A stretch of DNA of 30,129 bases. Source: JAHIGH01 sp964564035. GTDB lineage: Bacteria > Patescibacteriota > Microgenomatia > Levybacterales > UBA12049. The notes beneath the pieces are model-generated. The model was not told the origin of the DNA. It did not search any database and worked only from the letters and a program-made list of their open reading frames with translations. The position numbers and the translations under genes were made by a program. Positions 8,953 to 16,924 of this stretch are shown one piece after another. The DNA lies in assembly GCA_964564035.1 (NCBI GenBank), contig CAZLZN010000021.1, positions 1 to 30,129 on the forward strand. Direction: 5' to 3'. Within the stretch, counting starts at the first letter, position 1. Each line of letters starts with the position of its first letter.

Positions 8953-9549
8953 CTAGAATCTAAATTTGCTGTTCGGTCTGTCCGACAGTCTTCTAATTTC
9001 ACCGTATTCGAATTTAAGATCTGAGCGCAGCTCCTGTGGCAATTGCAATAAATGCGCTTGCGCAATTGCCAAATTCTCTGCATGGGATACTATCAAAATA
9101 TCTTTATCCTTGTGTTCTCTAAGTGCAAGATCTATAAAAGTCACAGTCCTGGCTTCCAGTTCCCAATCTTTTTCTGGAGATATTTGCCGGAACACTCTTT
9201 TATCATTGGTTCTGGCTAGTTGATAATTATCGATAGTATCCTGCATGTGGCGGTTGTTAAGTAAGGGACTAATTTTTAAATCATCACAATCTAAAATTAC
9301 CTTCGCAATTGTGGCACTATGCAATGTGCGCGGTCTTTCACTGGAAAAAATTACAACTTTTCTCCTAAATAGTTTTCTTTCCTTAGCCGCTTTCAAATTC
9401 CTCCTTACTTTTGCGACGCCTTCGGGAGACATTGCTGCGCTGTCCGGTGTTTCCTGGTGTATAAATACCAAAGGATTGCTCTGAGGTCTTATGACATCAC
9501 CGTGTCTTAATCCAATGATTCTTGCTCCTCCATTTTCCGCAGATTTCAT
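8953..9549 (-). CDS. Histidine phosphatase superfamily protein (phosphoglycerate mutase-like)
   Basis: A 198-residue single-domain protein. The phosphohistidine motif RHG is at 15-17, a second arginine occurs in SSERPRTLHSA, and the second active-site histidine lies in LIVSHAENL, matching the family's V-S-H-x-x-x. Family members remove phosphate from small metabolites or proteins; the substrate is unknown. The flanking 112-bp gap before the preceding gene holds nothing I can name. Confidence 0.8.
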   Translation of the reverse strand: MKSAENGGARIIGLRHGDVIRPQSNPLVFIHQETPDSAAMSPEGVAKVRRNLKAAKERKLFRRKVVIFSSERPRTLHSATIAKVILDCDDLKISPLLNNRHMQDTIDNYQLARTNDKRVFRQISPEKDWELEARTVTFIDLALREHKDKDILIVSHAENLAIAQAHLLQLPQELRSDLKFEYGEIRRLSDRPNSKFRF

Positions 9550-9571
9550 AACAAGACACAGATATAATTAA

Positions 9572-9871
9572 CTGCATTATATCAAAAAATCATTATTTCG
9601 CCACTTTTCATTTAAGAAATTAGAGAAAATTGCAAAAGGAACTGCAAATCACAGAAGACTGCAGATCCTTGATTTGCTTGACCGCCAGCCGGAATTATCT
9701 GTTACAGAAATATCCATAAGCATAAAATCCGATTTAAAAAATGTTAGCGAACATATCAGAAAACTAAGCCTTGCAGGTTTAATTATAAAAAGAAACCAGA
9801 GCAAAAATATCCGCCACAAACTAACCGATAGGGGATCTGTTATTCTAACATTCTACAGAACATTAGAATAA
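9572..9871 (+). CDS. Small winged-helix (ArsR-like) DNA-binding regulator with no standard start codon
   Basis: The reading frame is open from 9572 (a TAA precedes it) to the stop at 9869-9871. Its typical regulator opening, KLEKIAKGTANHRRLQILDLL, is split only for length here; it is followed by LSVTEIS, an HTH recognition segment SEHIRKLSLAGLI and a short wing. The conserved part begins near 9614, well before the first in-frame TTG at 9674, so a start at 9674 would remove helix 1. No ATG, GTG or TTG exists in frame between 9572 and 9673; CTG 9572, ATC 9581 or ATT 9629 are the only near-cognate options. TATAAT at 9563-9568 is a plausible -10 box. Either a rare start codon or a lost start. Confidence 0.6.
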   Translation: MHYIKKSLFRHFSFKKLEKIAKGTANHRRLQILDLLDRQPELSVTEISISIKSDLKNVSEHIRKLSLAGLIIKRNQSKNIRHKLTDRGSVILTFYRTLE

Positions 9872-9929
9872 TTCTGATACAGTTATATCACTTCAAATTT
9901 ATTCTATTATCATTTATACTATAACAGAA

Positions 9930-11075
9930 ATGGTGGCAGTTATTGAAAATGAAAATACCGCACAGGATCAAAATACTAACCCTGTAAAGATAAAATTAAA
10001 ATTCATAATTCCGGTTGCAGCGGTCATTTTAACATTGCTTATTTTTGTAATAATTAATTTCTTTTTACTCCCTGCCAATTCGCAAAAAACCATTATACAA
10101 GTCGTAAATACAAGTAAGTCCATAGGGCTCAGTACAAAAAATCAACAGGAGCCTGCTGCAGCACAATTGCCTTTTGAAGAGCTAACCATTCCATATTTGA
10201 CCGGTAAAAAATATGAAAGTAAAATCGGCGAAATGGAGCTGGCTTATCAGGGAGCGAATTACTCGGCATACCTAACCAGCTACACATCTGATGGACTTAG
10301 AATAAACGCTCTCATGACGCGCCCCGACGGCGAAGACCCCGACGGCGGATGGCCGGCAATTGTTTTCGTCCACGGCTACATTCCGCCAGCTCAATACGAA
10401 ACAAACGGCCAGGCATATTCCTCATATGTCGACTATTTGGCTCAAAACGGTTTCGTAGTTTTTAAAATCGACTTAAGGGGTCACGGGCAGTCGGAAGGTG
10501 AAGCAGGCGGGGGATACTTCGGCGCGGATTATGTAATAGATACTCTTAATGCTTATTCTGCATTGCAGAATACCGATTTTGTAAATCCAAATAAAATCGG
10601 AATGTGGGGTCATAGCATGGCAGGTAACGCTCTTTTGAGAAGTTTTGTCGCCAAAAAAGATATCCCTGCCATAGTGATTTGGGCAGGCGCCGTATATTCA
10701 TACACTGACCTGATTAAGTACCGGCTCAATGACCAGAGCTATCGTCCTCCCGCAAACATTTCCCGCCAGAGCCAGAGACGCCAGCGTATTTATGACAAGG
10801 TAGGAAGCCCAAGCGCTGCCAGCGTTTTCTGGCAGAATATGGCGCCAATTTATTTTCTCAAAGGATTAGGTGGTTCCGTTCAGCTCCATCACGCGGTAGA
10901 CGATGATGTCGTAAATATCGGATACAGTCGGGATCTGGCAGAAGTTATGGATGCAAATTCCACAGATTACGAATTTTACGAATACGATTCGGGCGGCCAC
11001 AATATATCGGGCGCAAGCTTCAATCTCGCTATGCAGAGGACTGTCGAGTTTTTCAATAAATATCTTAATCCCTGA
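9930..11075 (+). CDS. Membrane-anchored alpha/beta hydrolase (prolyl-oligopeptidase-like fold)
   Basis: A 381-residue protein with a cytoplasmic N-terminus, one membrane segment (about 24-46), a linker, and an alpha/beta hydrolase domain facing outward. The oxyanion strand is VFVHGY, the DLRGHGQSEG segment is typical, the nucleophile is Ser229 in GHSMAG, the acid is probably Asp324 in the AVDDDVV loop, and the histidine is His357 in SGGHNISG. This resembles dipeptidyl-peptidase-like and esterase members; the substrate is unknown. Its 3' end overlaps that of the convergent DedA gene by 11 bp. Confidence 0.83.
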   Translation: MVAVIENENTAQDQNTNPVKIKLKFIIPVAAVILTLLIFVIINFFLLPANSQKTIIQVVNTSKSIGLSTKNQQEPAAAQLPFEELTIPYLTGKKYESKIGEMELAYQGANYSAYLTSYTSDGLRINALMTRPDGEDPDGGWPAIVFVHGYIPPAQYETNGQAYSSYVDYLAQNGFVVFKIDLRGHGQSEGEAGGGYFGADYVIDTLNAYSALQNTDFVNPNKIGMWGHSMAGNALLRSFVAKKDIPAIVIWAGAVYSYTDLIKYRLNDQSYRPPANISRQSQRRQRIYDKVGSPSAASVFWQNMAPIYFLKGLGGSVQLHHAVDDDVVNIGYSRDLAEVMDANSTDYEFYEYDSGGHNISGASFNLAMQRTVEFFNKYLNP

Positions 11076-11769
11076 GGTGTTCTTTTTTGAAGGTCTTCTG
11101 GACTTCGCTGTAAGTCGCATGCTCAAGTTGCTTTTTGGAAATTTTGGACTCGCTTTTTGCTTTGAAATACTCCCAAACAGCAGGGATTAGCGATATCCCT
11201 ATGATCGCGAAAACCGCAGTTTCAAAATTTTCTTTGACAACAGTCAACCCGCCCAGGAAATATCCCGCGAACGTAAGAAAAGTGACCCATATAAAAGCAC
11301 CAATCACATTATAAAAAATAAAAGTTCTATAATTCATTTTTCCTACACCGGCTACAAAAGGCGCGAACGTTCTTATGATTGGTATAAATCTGGCGAGAAT
11401 TATAGTTTTACCGCCGTGTTTTTCATAAAATTCCCTTGTTTTTTCGAGATATTCCTTCCTGAATATTCTGGAATTTTTTTTCGCGAAAACTTTAGGTCCG
11501 ATTCTATTGCCAATCCAATAATTTAGTGAATCACCCAAAATAGCAGCAATCAGAAGCGTGGGGTAGAGGATCCATATGTTCAAAAATCCGCTTCCGGCGA
11601 GCGTACCGACAACAAACAGCAGTGAATCACCCGGTAAAAACGGAGTGATGACCAGCCCTGTTTCCGCGAAAATGATCGCGAATAGTGCTGCATAAGTAAA
11701 AGGTCCGATCAAATCGATAATATTCGTTAAATATTTATCAAAATGCAAAATAAAATCAGCTATTTCCAC
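11065..11769 (-). CDS. DedA-family membrane protein (VTT/SNARE-associated domain)
   Basis: A 234-residue polytopic protein with the DedA hallmarks: FAETGLVITPFLPGDSLLF, then GDSLNYWIGNRIG, the amphipathic F-x-R-F-I-P segment (ARFIPIIRTFAPFVAGVGKM) and the closing GYFLGG. DedA proteins include UptA-type flippases that recycle undecaprenyl phosphate to the cytoplasmic face, and phospholipid scramblases. The start is GTG. TATACT lies 6 bp before it on the minus strand, so the transcript may be leaderless. Divergent from htpX, with which it shares an 87-bp promoter region. Confidence 0.92.
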   Translation of the reverse strand: MEIADFILHFDKYLTNIIDLIGPFTYAALFAIIFAETGLVITPFLPGDSLLFVVGTLAGSGFLNIWILYPTLLIAAILGDSLNYWIGNRIGPKVFAKKNSRIFRKEYLEKTREFYEKHGGKTIILARFIPIIRTFAPFVAGVGKMNYRTFIFYNVIGAFIWVTFLTFAGYFLGGLTVVKENFETAVFAIIGISLIPAVWEYFKAKSESKISKKQLEHATYSEVQKTFKKEHLRD

Positions 11770-11856
11770 GACATTAGTATATCATGCCCAAAAGGTATAA
11801 GCATACCCGTTCCGTTATCAGTGCTTGCACTAGTATGCTAAAATATATATGCAGAT

Positions 11857-12693
11857 ATGGGAAACGTTTTTAAAACATTTGTTCTTCTTGGAATTTTAAG
11901 CGTAATTTTGATTACACTAGGCGGATTTATAGGCGGCAGTGATGGCATTACAACAGCATTCCTCTTCGCGCTAATTATGAATGGGGGCATGTATTTTTTC
12001 TCGGAAAAGCTTGCATTATCAATGAGCCGGGCCAAGCCTCTCGATCCCGTAAAATATAAAGAAATTTACTCAATGATCGAAGATCTTTCGAGCAAAATCA
12101 AAATTCCTATGCCCAAGTTGTACATAACACCCGATCATCAGGCTAACGCCTTTGCCACAGGCAGAGGGCCGGGGCATGCATCTGTCGCGGTAACACAGGG
12201 GATACTCAATATATTGTCCAAAGAAGAATTGAGGGCTGTTTTAGCGCATGAACTGGCACATGTCAAAAACCGCGATGTACTTGTTGCGACTATAGCTGCG
12301 GTATTTGCAAGCGCAATTTCCTTTTTATCGAACATGGCTTTGTGGGGCGGTCTGGGAGGAAATGACCGCGAAAATAGAGGAGCAGGAGTATTTGGCATAG
12401 TCCTGGCATTATTGGTTCCTATTGCCGCATCGATTGTGCAAATGGCTATTTCCAGACAGCGTGAATTCGGAGCTGATGAGACGGGCGCCAAGACGATCGG
12501 TACAGGCAAGCCGCTTGCCAAAGCTTTGGTCGCGATCCATGATAGCGCGAGGCGCATGCCCATGCAGGCAAATCCGGCCATTTCATCTCTATATATTGGC
12601 GACCCCTTTGGCGGTTTAGGCGGCAAAATGCTTCATCTATTCTCGACGCACCCGCCTGTCGAAGAAAGAATTAAACGCCTTAATCAGATCTGA
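11857..12693 (+). CDS. htpX: Protease HtpX (M48B), second copy
   Basis: A 278-residue HtpX with canonical features: two N-terminal membrane segments, MPKLYITPDHQANAFATGRG, the zinc site HELAHVKNRD at 131-140, two membrane segments after it, and REFGADETGA giving the third ligand. It is a membrane-integrated zinc endopeptidase for quality control of membrane proteins. It aligns along its length with the protein encoded at 6187 but keeps the standard motif residues, so this copy is the likely functional orthologue. Confidence 0.95.
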   Translation: MGNVFKTFVLLGILSVILITLGGFIGGSDGITTAFLFALIMNGGMYFFSEKLALSMSRAKPLDPVKYKEIYSMIEDLSSKIKIPMPKLYITPDHQANAFATGRGPGHASVAVTQGILNILSKEELRAVLAHELAHVKNRDVLVATIAAVFASAISFLSNMALWGGLGGNDRENRGAGVFGIVLALLVPIAASIVQMAISRQREFGADETGAKTIGTGKPLAKALVAIHDSARRMPMQANPAISSLYIGDPFGGLGGKMLHLFSTHPPVEERIKRLNQI

Positions 12694-12741
12694 TTCCCTT
12701 CGTACTTGCAAAACCGGCCGTTTTTTGTCAATCTAGTTATA

Positions 12742-14163
12742 GTGAAAAAGTTACTGCTCGCAATATTGCTTTTTTTTAGCATCCCCTTAACCGGCTTTGT
12801 ATATTTAAATCACCCGAAACAGGTAAGTGCAGTCAAAGAAGTTTATGATCCTTCCAATATAGCTTCCTTGCTCAATATGCTAAAGTATTTTGAGGATTTA
12901 CTCACAAATGATCAATTGAATCTTATTGCTGATGTGAAAGGGATTTTGGGAGAATATGGTCTTGGAGCTATATCACCGGTGATGGATAAGTTCTTGGGCG
13001 GTGTCGGTCTCACGGAGATTTTAAAGGACGAAATCGGAGGCTCTATTGGTTTGGGAGGATTTTTACAGGGCGCGTTAAAAGGCGTTCTTGATGAAAATGA
13101 TACCGTAAATTTATTACTTAAACAAATAGGAGTCAAAATACCCTCAGGTTTATTTAAGAAGTTAAAGGACATTGGCTTTCTGAATAAAGAAGGCTTTTTA
13201 GGACAAATATCAGGGGGCAGCAGTAGCTGCGGAGTGGTAACCGGTGACGCGTTGGGTCAGGTCGGTCAGGTTATCCGGCGTGTGGGTTGGGATGTGGATG
13301 AGGCTACTCTAAATAACTTAATAGAAAAGTGCTGGATAGATCCTCAAGAGGCATTAAAATATTACATTCCCAAGGCAAAACCTGATATTAAATTTAGTCC
13401 GGCGCCAAAACTTCCAAGTTGTCAAAGGGATATTAGCGGTAAGTGTTTCAGGACATCATCGTCTATTCCGCAGGGCGACAATAATTCATTGGATCTAAAT
13501 ACTGACCCGCCGCAACTTGTTTTACGCTTTACAACATTGATTCTGGGCGTCGCCGGCGGAATTGCTCTGCTGCTTATTATCATAGCCGGTTACAAAATTA
13601 TCGTAGGCTCCGGTGACCCTCAGAAATTACAGACAGCCAGAGAGCAGATCATCGGCGCTATGACAGGTCTGATATTTATTTTGCTCTCTTATGTAATTTT
13701 TCAGTTAATAGTAGTGGATGTGCTGAAAATTCCGGGCATATGTACAAATGCCAACGATCCCAACTGCTCTGCACCGGTATTTGAAACGCCTGACCGTACA
13801 CAATATGAGCAAAAAACTTTACCCCGGTCGCAAACAGGTGATACCAGACAGGACTGCATAAATGAATGTAATACCAAAAATGAACAGGCACGAATTACAT
13901 GCAATAATAACGTAGATGCAAAATGCGAGCAGGAACAAAATAATTATGTCAGATTCGACTCCGGCAAATGTTATAGAGACGGCATTATCGCGTGCAGTAG
14001 TATTACGGATTCCGCACGGAGAACTCAGTGTAATACAAATGCACAGAATGATTGTAGAGATAAAGCGGCCGCAGATAAACCTCCAAGTAAAACTGATTGC
14101 GTACGGCTAGGATCTATTCAGTGCGGTAACAGTTTGCCCAACTGTGAAGATCAATGTAAATAA
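12742..14163 (+). CDS. Secreted pilin-like protein (VirB2/TrbC-type two-helix domain) with Cys-rich tail
   Basis: I start at GTG 12742, which gives a normal signal peptide (MKKLLLAILLFFSIPLTGF); the frame is open to a TTG at 12706 that would add 12 residues before it. The 473-residue product has a Gly/Leu-rich region, then two hydrophobic helices separated by a short loop (GVAGGIALLLIIIAGYKIIV, SGDPQKLQTAREQ, then a second helix), the arrangement of T4SS pilins and CPR 'pilin' proteins. A tail of about 140 residues contains 14 cysteines, mostly in CN, CE and DC contexts, with 4 more cysteines before the helices. The tail would be extracellular and disulfide-bonded. No other T4SS gene is in the window. 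Confidence 0.7.
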   Translation: MKKLLLAILLFFSIPLTGFVYLNHPKQVSAVKEVYDPSNIASLLNMLKYFEDLLTNDQLNLIADVKGILGEYGLGAISPVMDKFLGGVGLTEILKDEIGGSIGLGGFLQGALKGVLDENDTVNLLLKQIGVKIPSGLFKKLKDIGFLNKEGFLGQISGGSSSCGVVTGDALGQVGQVIRRVGWDVDEATLNNLIEKCWIDPQEALKYYIPKAKPDIKFSPAPKLPSCQRDISGKCFRTSSSIPQGDNNSLDLNTDPPQLVLRFTTLILGVAGGIALLLIIIAGYKIIVGSGDPQKLQTAREQIIGAMTGLIFILLSYVIFQLIVVDVLKIPGICTNANDPNCSAPVFETPDRTQYEQKTLPRSQTGDTRQDCINECNTKNEQARITCNNNVDAKCEQEQNNYVRFDSGKCYRDGIIACSSITDSARRTQCNTNAQNDCRDKAAADKPPSKTDCVRLGSIQCGNSLPNCEDQCK

Positions 14164-14226
14164 CTTTCCAATTATTGACAATTATAAATTATTCAGTTAC
14201 TGTATTTATAGATACGAAATAATATA

Positions 14227-14817
14227 ATGAATAGAAAATTACTCATAGCTATTGCGGCCGCGGTTGGTATCTTGATCGTTATTATATCTATACTGTTAAC
14301 TACACAAACAAACAACCGGGTACCCGATGATATTTCATTAACGCCAACCCAAGGCGTTACTCCGCAGAGAAGACAGTCAACTTACCAGGAATTCTTGAAT
14401 AGTGGAAGATCAGAGATCTGTACTTTTTCAGCAAACATTAGCGGTAAGTCATCATCAGGCACGGTATATGCCGCACAAGGGAAGATCAGAGGAAGCTTTA
14501 TAGTGCCGTATAGCGGCGGTACTTTTCAGCAGCATTTATTGGTAGATTCCTATGTTGCTTATTTATGGACCAATCTCGACGACAAAGGCGTAAAATTTGC
14601 AGTCGAAGAAACTTCTGCAAACGAAGGGTTATTGAGTCAGCTTGGAAACGGTTCAGGCGTAAACTATAACTGCAAAGAATGGAAAACAGACCTGGGCGTA
14701 TTCGAAGTGCCCTCAAACATTGTATTTTTAGAAGTCAATGAAAGCACACTCCCTTCTGCCCTGCTAAAAGAAACTCCTGTTCCCACTCAACAACCTACTA
14801 TCCCGCCCGCTAATTAA
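14227..14817 (+). CDS. Membrane-anchored conserved protein of the kind common in CPR genomes
   Basis: A 196-residue protein: signal anchor (about 4-25), a Thr/Pro/Gln-rich linker, then a compact beta-rich domain (about 55-170) with SGTVYAAQGKIRGSFIV and SYVAYLWTNLDDKGVKF, and a Pro/Thr-rich tail. The 'G-T-[IV]-Y-x-x-x-G-K-[IM]-R' and 'Y-x-W-T-x-x' pattern resembles a family of small exported CPR proteins that I remember only as hypothetical, perhaps LolA-like in fold. Two cysteines (CTF, NCKEW) could form a disulfide. Function unknown. Confidence 0.7.
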   Translation: MNRKLLIAIAAAVGILIVIISILLTTQTNNRVPDDISLTPTQGVTPQRRQSTYQEFLNSGRSEICTFSANISGKSSSGTVYAAQGKIRGSFIVPYSGGTFQQHLLVDSYVAYLWTNLDDKGVKFAVEETSANEGLLSQLGNGSGVNYNCKEWKTDLGVFEVPSNIVFLEVNESTLPSALLKETPVPTQQPTIPPAN

Positions 14818-14844
14818 CGCTTCATAGCGTCACAAAACTTCTGC

Positions 14845-14850
14845 TATAAT
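14845..14850 (+). promoter_or_regulatory. -10 box directly before the DUF475 gene
   Basis: TATAAT lies 8 bp before the ATG at 14859, with a weak TTCATA 18 bp upstream. This places the transcription start almost on the start codon. Confidence 0.5.
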
Positions 14851-14858
14851 CACATGTA

Positions 14859-15782
14859 ATGGAAATACTTTTTCTTATCCTGACCGTTCTTGGTCTATCT
14901 CTTTTTGAGATCATAACCAGCATTGACAACGCCATCATAAATGCCGAAGTGCTCAATACTATGAGTAAGAGAGCGCAGAGATGGTTTCTCACATGGGGGA
15001 TCTTCTTTTCGGTTTTTTTAGTGCGCGGACTTTTACCCTTCTTAATACTTTTCGCGGCTGTTCCGTCTCTTGGCCCGTGGGGCGTGCTCACCGCGGCATT
15101 TTCAAATGATCCTGAAGTCGGCAAAATCGTCAAAGAATCTTCTCATGTATTGCTTCTTGCGGGAGGAGTATTCCTGGTATTTCTGTTTTTCCATTGGCTA
15201 TTTCTTGAACCGAAAAATTTCGGCCTCAAAGGTGAAAAATTCTTCACCAAACAAGGCGCGTGGTTTTATGCGATAGTTTCGATATTGCTTACAGCAATTG
15301 TATGGTACGCTTTTCAGCGCGAAGAACCTCTTCTTGAGTTCGGAGCGGTTGTCGGCTCGACTGCGTTTTTTATAATTCACGGCTTTCGCTCCTACGCTGA
15401 AGAACAGGAGAAAAAGTTATTAACAGCCAGAGTCTCCGACTTTTCAAAAATTGCTTATCTTGAGGTATTGGATGCAAGTTTTTCAATAGATGGTGTTATT
15501 GGAGCTTTTGCGTTCACATTCGCTATCCCTCTTATACTGTTGGGCAACGGTCTCGGTGCTATCGTTCTCCGTCAGTTGACAGTCAGCAATATGCAGAGAA
15601 TAAAAAAATATAAATATCTCAAAAACGGTGCAATGTACTCGATGCTCATTCTTGGTACTATCATGATGCTTCATGCTTTCGGATTTGAAATACCCGAATG
15701 GATTTCTCCGGTTTCTACTTTTGCAATCGTAGGCTTTTTCTTCTACAAATCCAGGCTCGAAATAAGCAAATCAGCTAAATAA
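14859..15782 (+). CDS. DUF475 / TerC-like integral membrane protein
   Basis: A 307-residue protein with about nine membrane segments. The two acidic signature segments of the TerC/DUF475 superfamily are present: EIITSIDNAIINAEV near residue 17 and DASFSIDGVIGAFAF near residue 205, both with Asp in a membrane helix. TerC relatives export manganese or calcium or assist metal loading of secreted enzymes; DUF475 itself is not well characterised. The CorA-like transporter follows at 15958 but has its own promoter. A tiny ACGC-TTCATA-GCGT hairpin precedes the promoter. Confidence 0.88.
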   Translation: MEILFLILTVLGLSLFEIITSIDNAIINAEVLNTMSKRAQRWFLTWGIFFSVFLVRGLLPFLILFAAVPSLGPWGVLTAAFSNDPEVGKIVKESSHVLLLAGGVFLVFLFFHWLFLEPKNFGLKGEKFFTKQGAWFYAIVSILLTAIVWYAFQREEPLLEFGAVVGSTAFFIIHGFRSYAEEQEKKLLTARVSDFSKIAYLEVLDASFSIDGVIGAFAFTFAIPLILLGNGLGAIVLRQLTVSNMQRIKKYKYLKNGAMYSMLILGTIMMLHAFGFEIPEWISPVSTFAIVGFFFYKSRLEISKSAK

Positions 15783-15794
15783 TTTTTTTGGGGA

Positions 15795-15824
15795 TTGACA
15801 AACAATTTTGCACAAGACTACAAT
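15795..15824 (+). promoter_or_regulatory. Strong sigma70-type promoter upstream of the structured leader
   Basis: TTGACA (15795-15800), 18 bp, TACAAT (15819-15824). A start near 15831 would begin the RNA exactly at the 5' arm of the hairpin described next. The leader to the CorA start codon is about 127 nt, unusual in a region where most leaders are nearly absent. Confidence 0.7.
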
Positions 15825-15830
15825 CCAATT

Positions 15831-15946
15831 AGGAGGCTAAATCGGCGGTTCGGGAAAATCATATTATATATTTTGATGAGCTTATTTTTTTAGCGATATA
15901 ATAAGAGATCTCCGCGGCGATTTAATACCTCCGGCTTTTTATTTTT
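15831..15946 (+). ncRNA. Candidate structured leader RNA (or free small RNA) ending in a U-rich tract
   Basis: The 5' end pairs with the 3' end: 15832-15836 with 15928-15932 (GGAGG/CCTCC), 15838-15844 with 15918-15924 (TAAATCG/CGATTTA) and 15845-15848 with 15912-15915 (GCGG/CCGC), 16 pairs with two small internal loops. Inside, 15862-15869 pairs with 15896-15903 (TATTATAT/ATATAATA). The outer stem is followed by GGC and TTTTTATTTTT (15936-15946), as in an intrinsic terminator, 11 bp before the CorA ATG. It could be a terminator-type attenuator sensing a metal, or a roughly 115-nt free RNA. It does not look like SRP RNA or 6S RNA, and I do not recognise a known riboswitch. Confidence 0.5.
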
Positions 15947-15957
15947 ATTTCATATTT

Positions 15958-16920
15958 ATGCAGTACTTTTTCAGTATTAGAGACGGTAAAATAGTCGATT
16001 CCGTGGAAAAAGAAGCTAATATCTGGGTATTTACATCGCCCACCGACAGCGAGAAAGAAGAAATTATCCAGGAGCTTGAAATTGACGGCAACGATCTGGA
16101 TGCTGCCCTCGATCCCGATGAGATATCGCGTGTAGAGTTTGCCCCCAAACACGCTTCAATAATCTGGAAACAACCTTATAAAGGCTACTTTAGTCTCAAA
16201 GCACAGTTTGAGGTCATGTCTGTCGGTTTCTTTATTTTGTCTGACAAGTTAATCATGATCATGGGCGAGGAGACTATACCATTCTCCGAAAAAATATTCG
16301 ACCGGGTAAACACGCTGAGCGATGTTGTTCTTAGGTATTTCTTCTATACAAGTAGGCAGTTTCTCAGCCATCTTAAAGCAATCAAACAGGTCACATCACG
16401 TTTAGAAAGCAAACTGAACGTTTCCATGGAAAATAAATACTTCCTCCAGATGTTTGAGATAAGCGAAAGCCTTGTTTATTATATAGATGCTATTGAGGCA
16501 AATGGTGCTGTTTTAGCCAAACTGCGGTCAAATCACGAAAAGATAACTTTGACTCAGAGGCAGCTTTTTTATCTCGACGATATCATTCACGAGAATTCCC
16601 AGAGCGCGAGGCAGGCAGGTATTTACAGTTCTGTTTTGTCAGGGTTGATGGATGCGAGAGGCAATATAATCAACAACAACGTCAATGTCCTTTTGCGAAA
16701 TCTTACTTTAATCAACGTTATATTCCTGCCCTTGAATTTAATAGCCGGAATGGGCGGCATGTCCGAATTCTCCATGATGCTAAGCGCCATCGGTATAACC
16801 TGGCCGATAGGCTATTTATTATTCTCAGTTGCTATGATCTTATTGGGCTGGTCTTTGTGGGTGGGTCTGAAGAAATATATCACAAATAGTGGTACTACCA
16901 GCGGTAACGGAGATAAATAA
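15958..16920 (+). CDS. CorA-like metal ion transporter with altered GMN motif
   Basis: A 320-residue protein: soluble alpha/beta N-terminal domain, a long helix region (about 115-250, LKAIKQVTSRLESKL and following) and two C-terminal membrane helices. The helix-loop architecture is CorA. At the pore mouth, near residue 264, where CorA has Y-G-M-N, this protein has AGMGGMSEFSMM, so the Asn of the ion-selecting GMN is replaced. Such variants exist in diverged CorA/ZntB-type transporters, so the ion may be Mg, Co, Zn or another. Expression is probably controlled by the structured leader. Confidence 0.82.
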   Translation: MQYFFSIRDGKIVDSVEKEANIWVFTSPTDSEKEEIIQELEIDGNDLDAALDPDEISRVEFAPKHASIIWKQPYKGYFSLKAQFEVMSVGFFILSDKLIMIMGEETIPFSEKIFDRVNTLSDVVLRYFFYTSRQFLSHLKAIKQVTSRLESKLNVSMENKYFLQMFEISESLVYYIDAIEANGAVLAKLRSNHEKITLTQRQLFYLDDIIHENSQSARQAGIYSSVLSGLMDARGNIINNNVNVLLRNLTLINVIFLPLNLIAGMGGMSEFSMMLSAIGITWPIGYLLFSVAMILLGWSLWVGLKKYITNSGTTSGNGDK

Positions 16921-16924
16921 TATC

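Noticed and set aside
12138..12626. Long open frame antisense to htpX
   Set aside because: Shadow of the htpX reading frame; Pro/Ala-rich with no domain, while htpX on the plus strand is certain.
15831..15946. SRP RNA or 6S RNA
   Set aside because: No GGAA-type SRP apical motif and too short for 6S; the only shared trait is paired ends.
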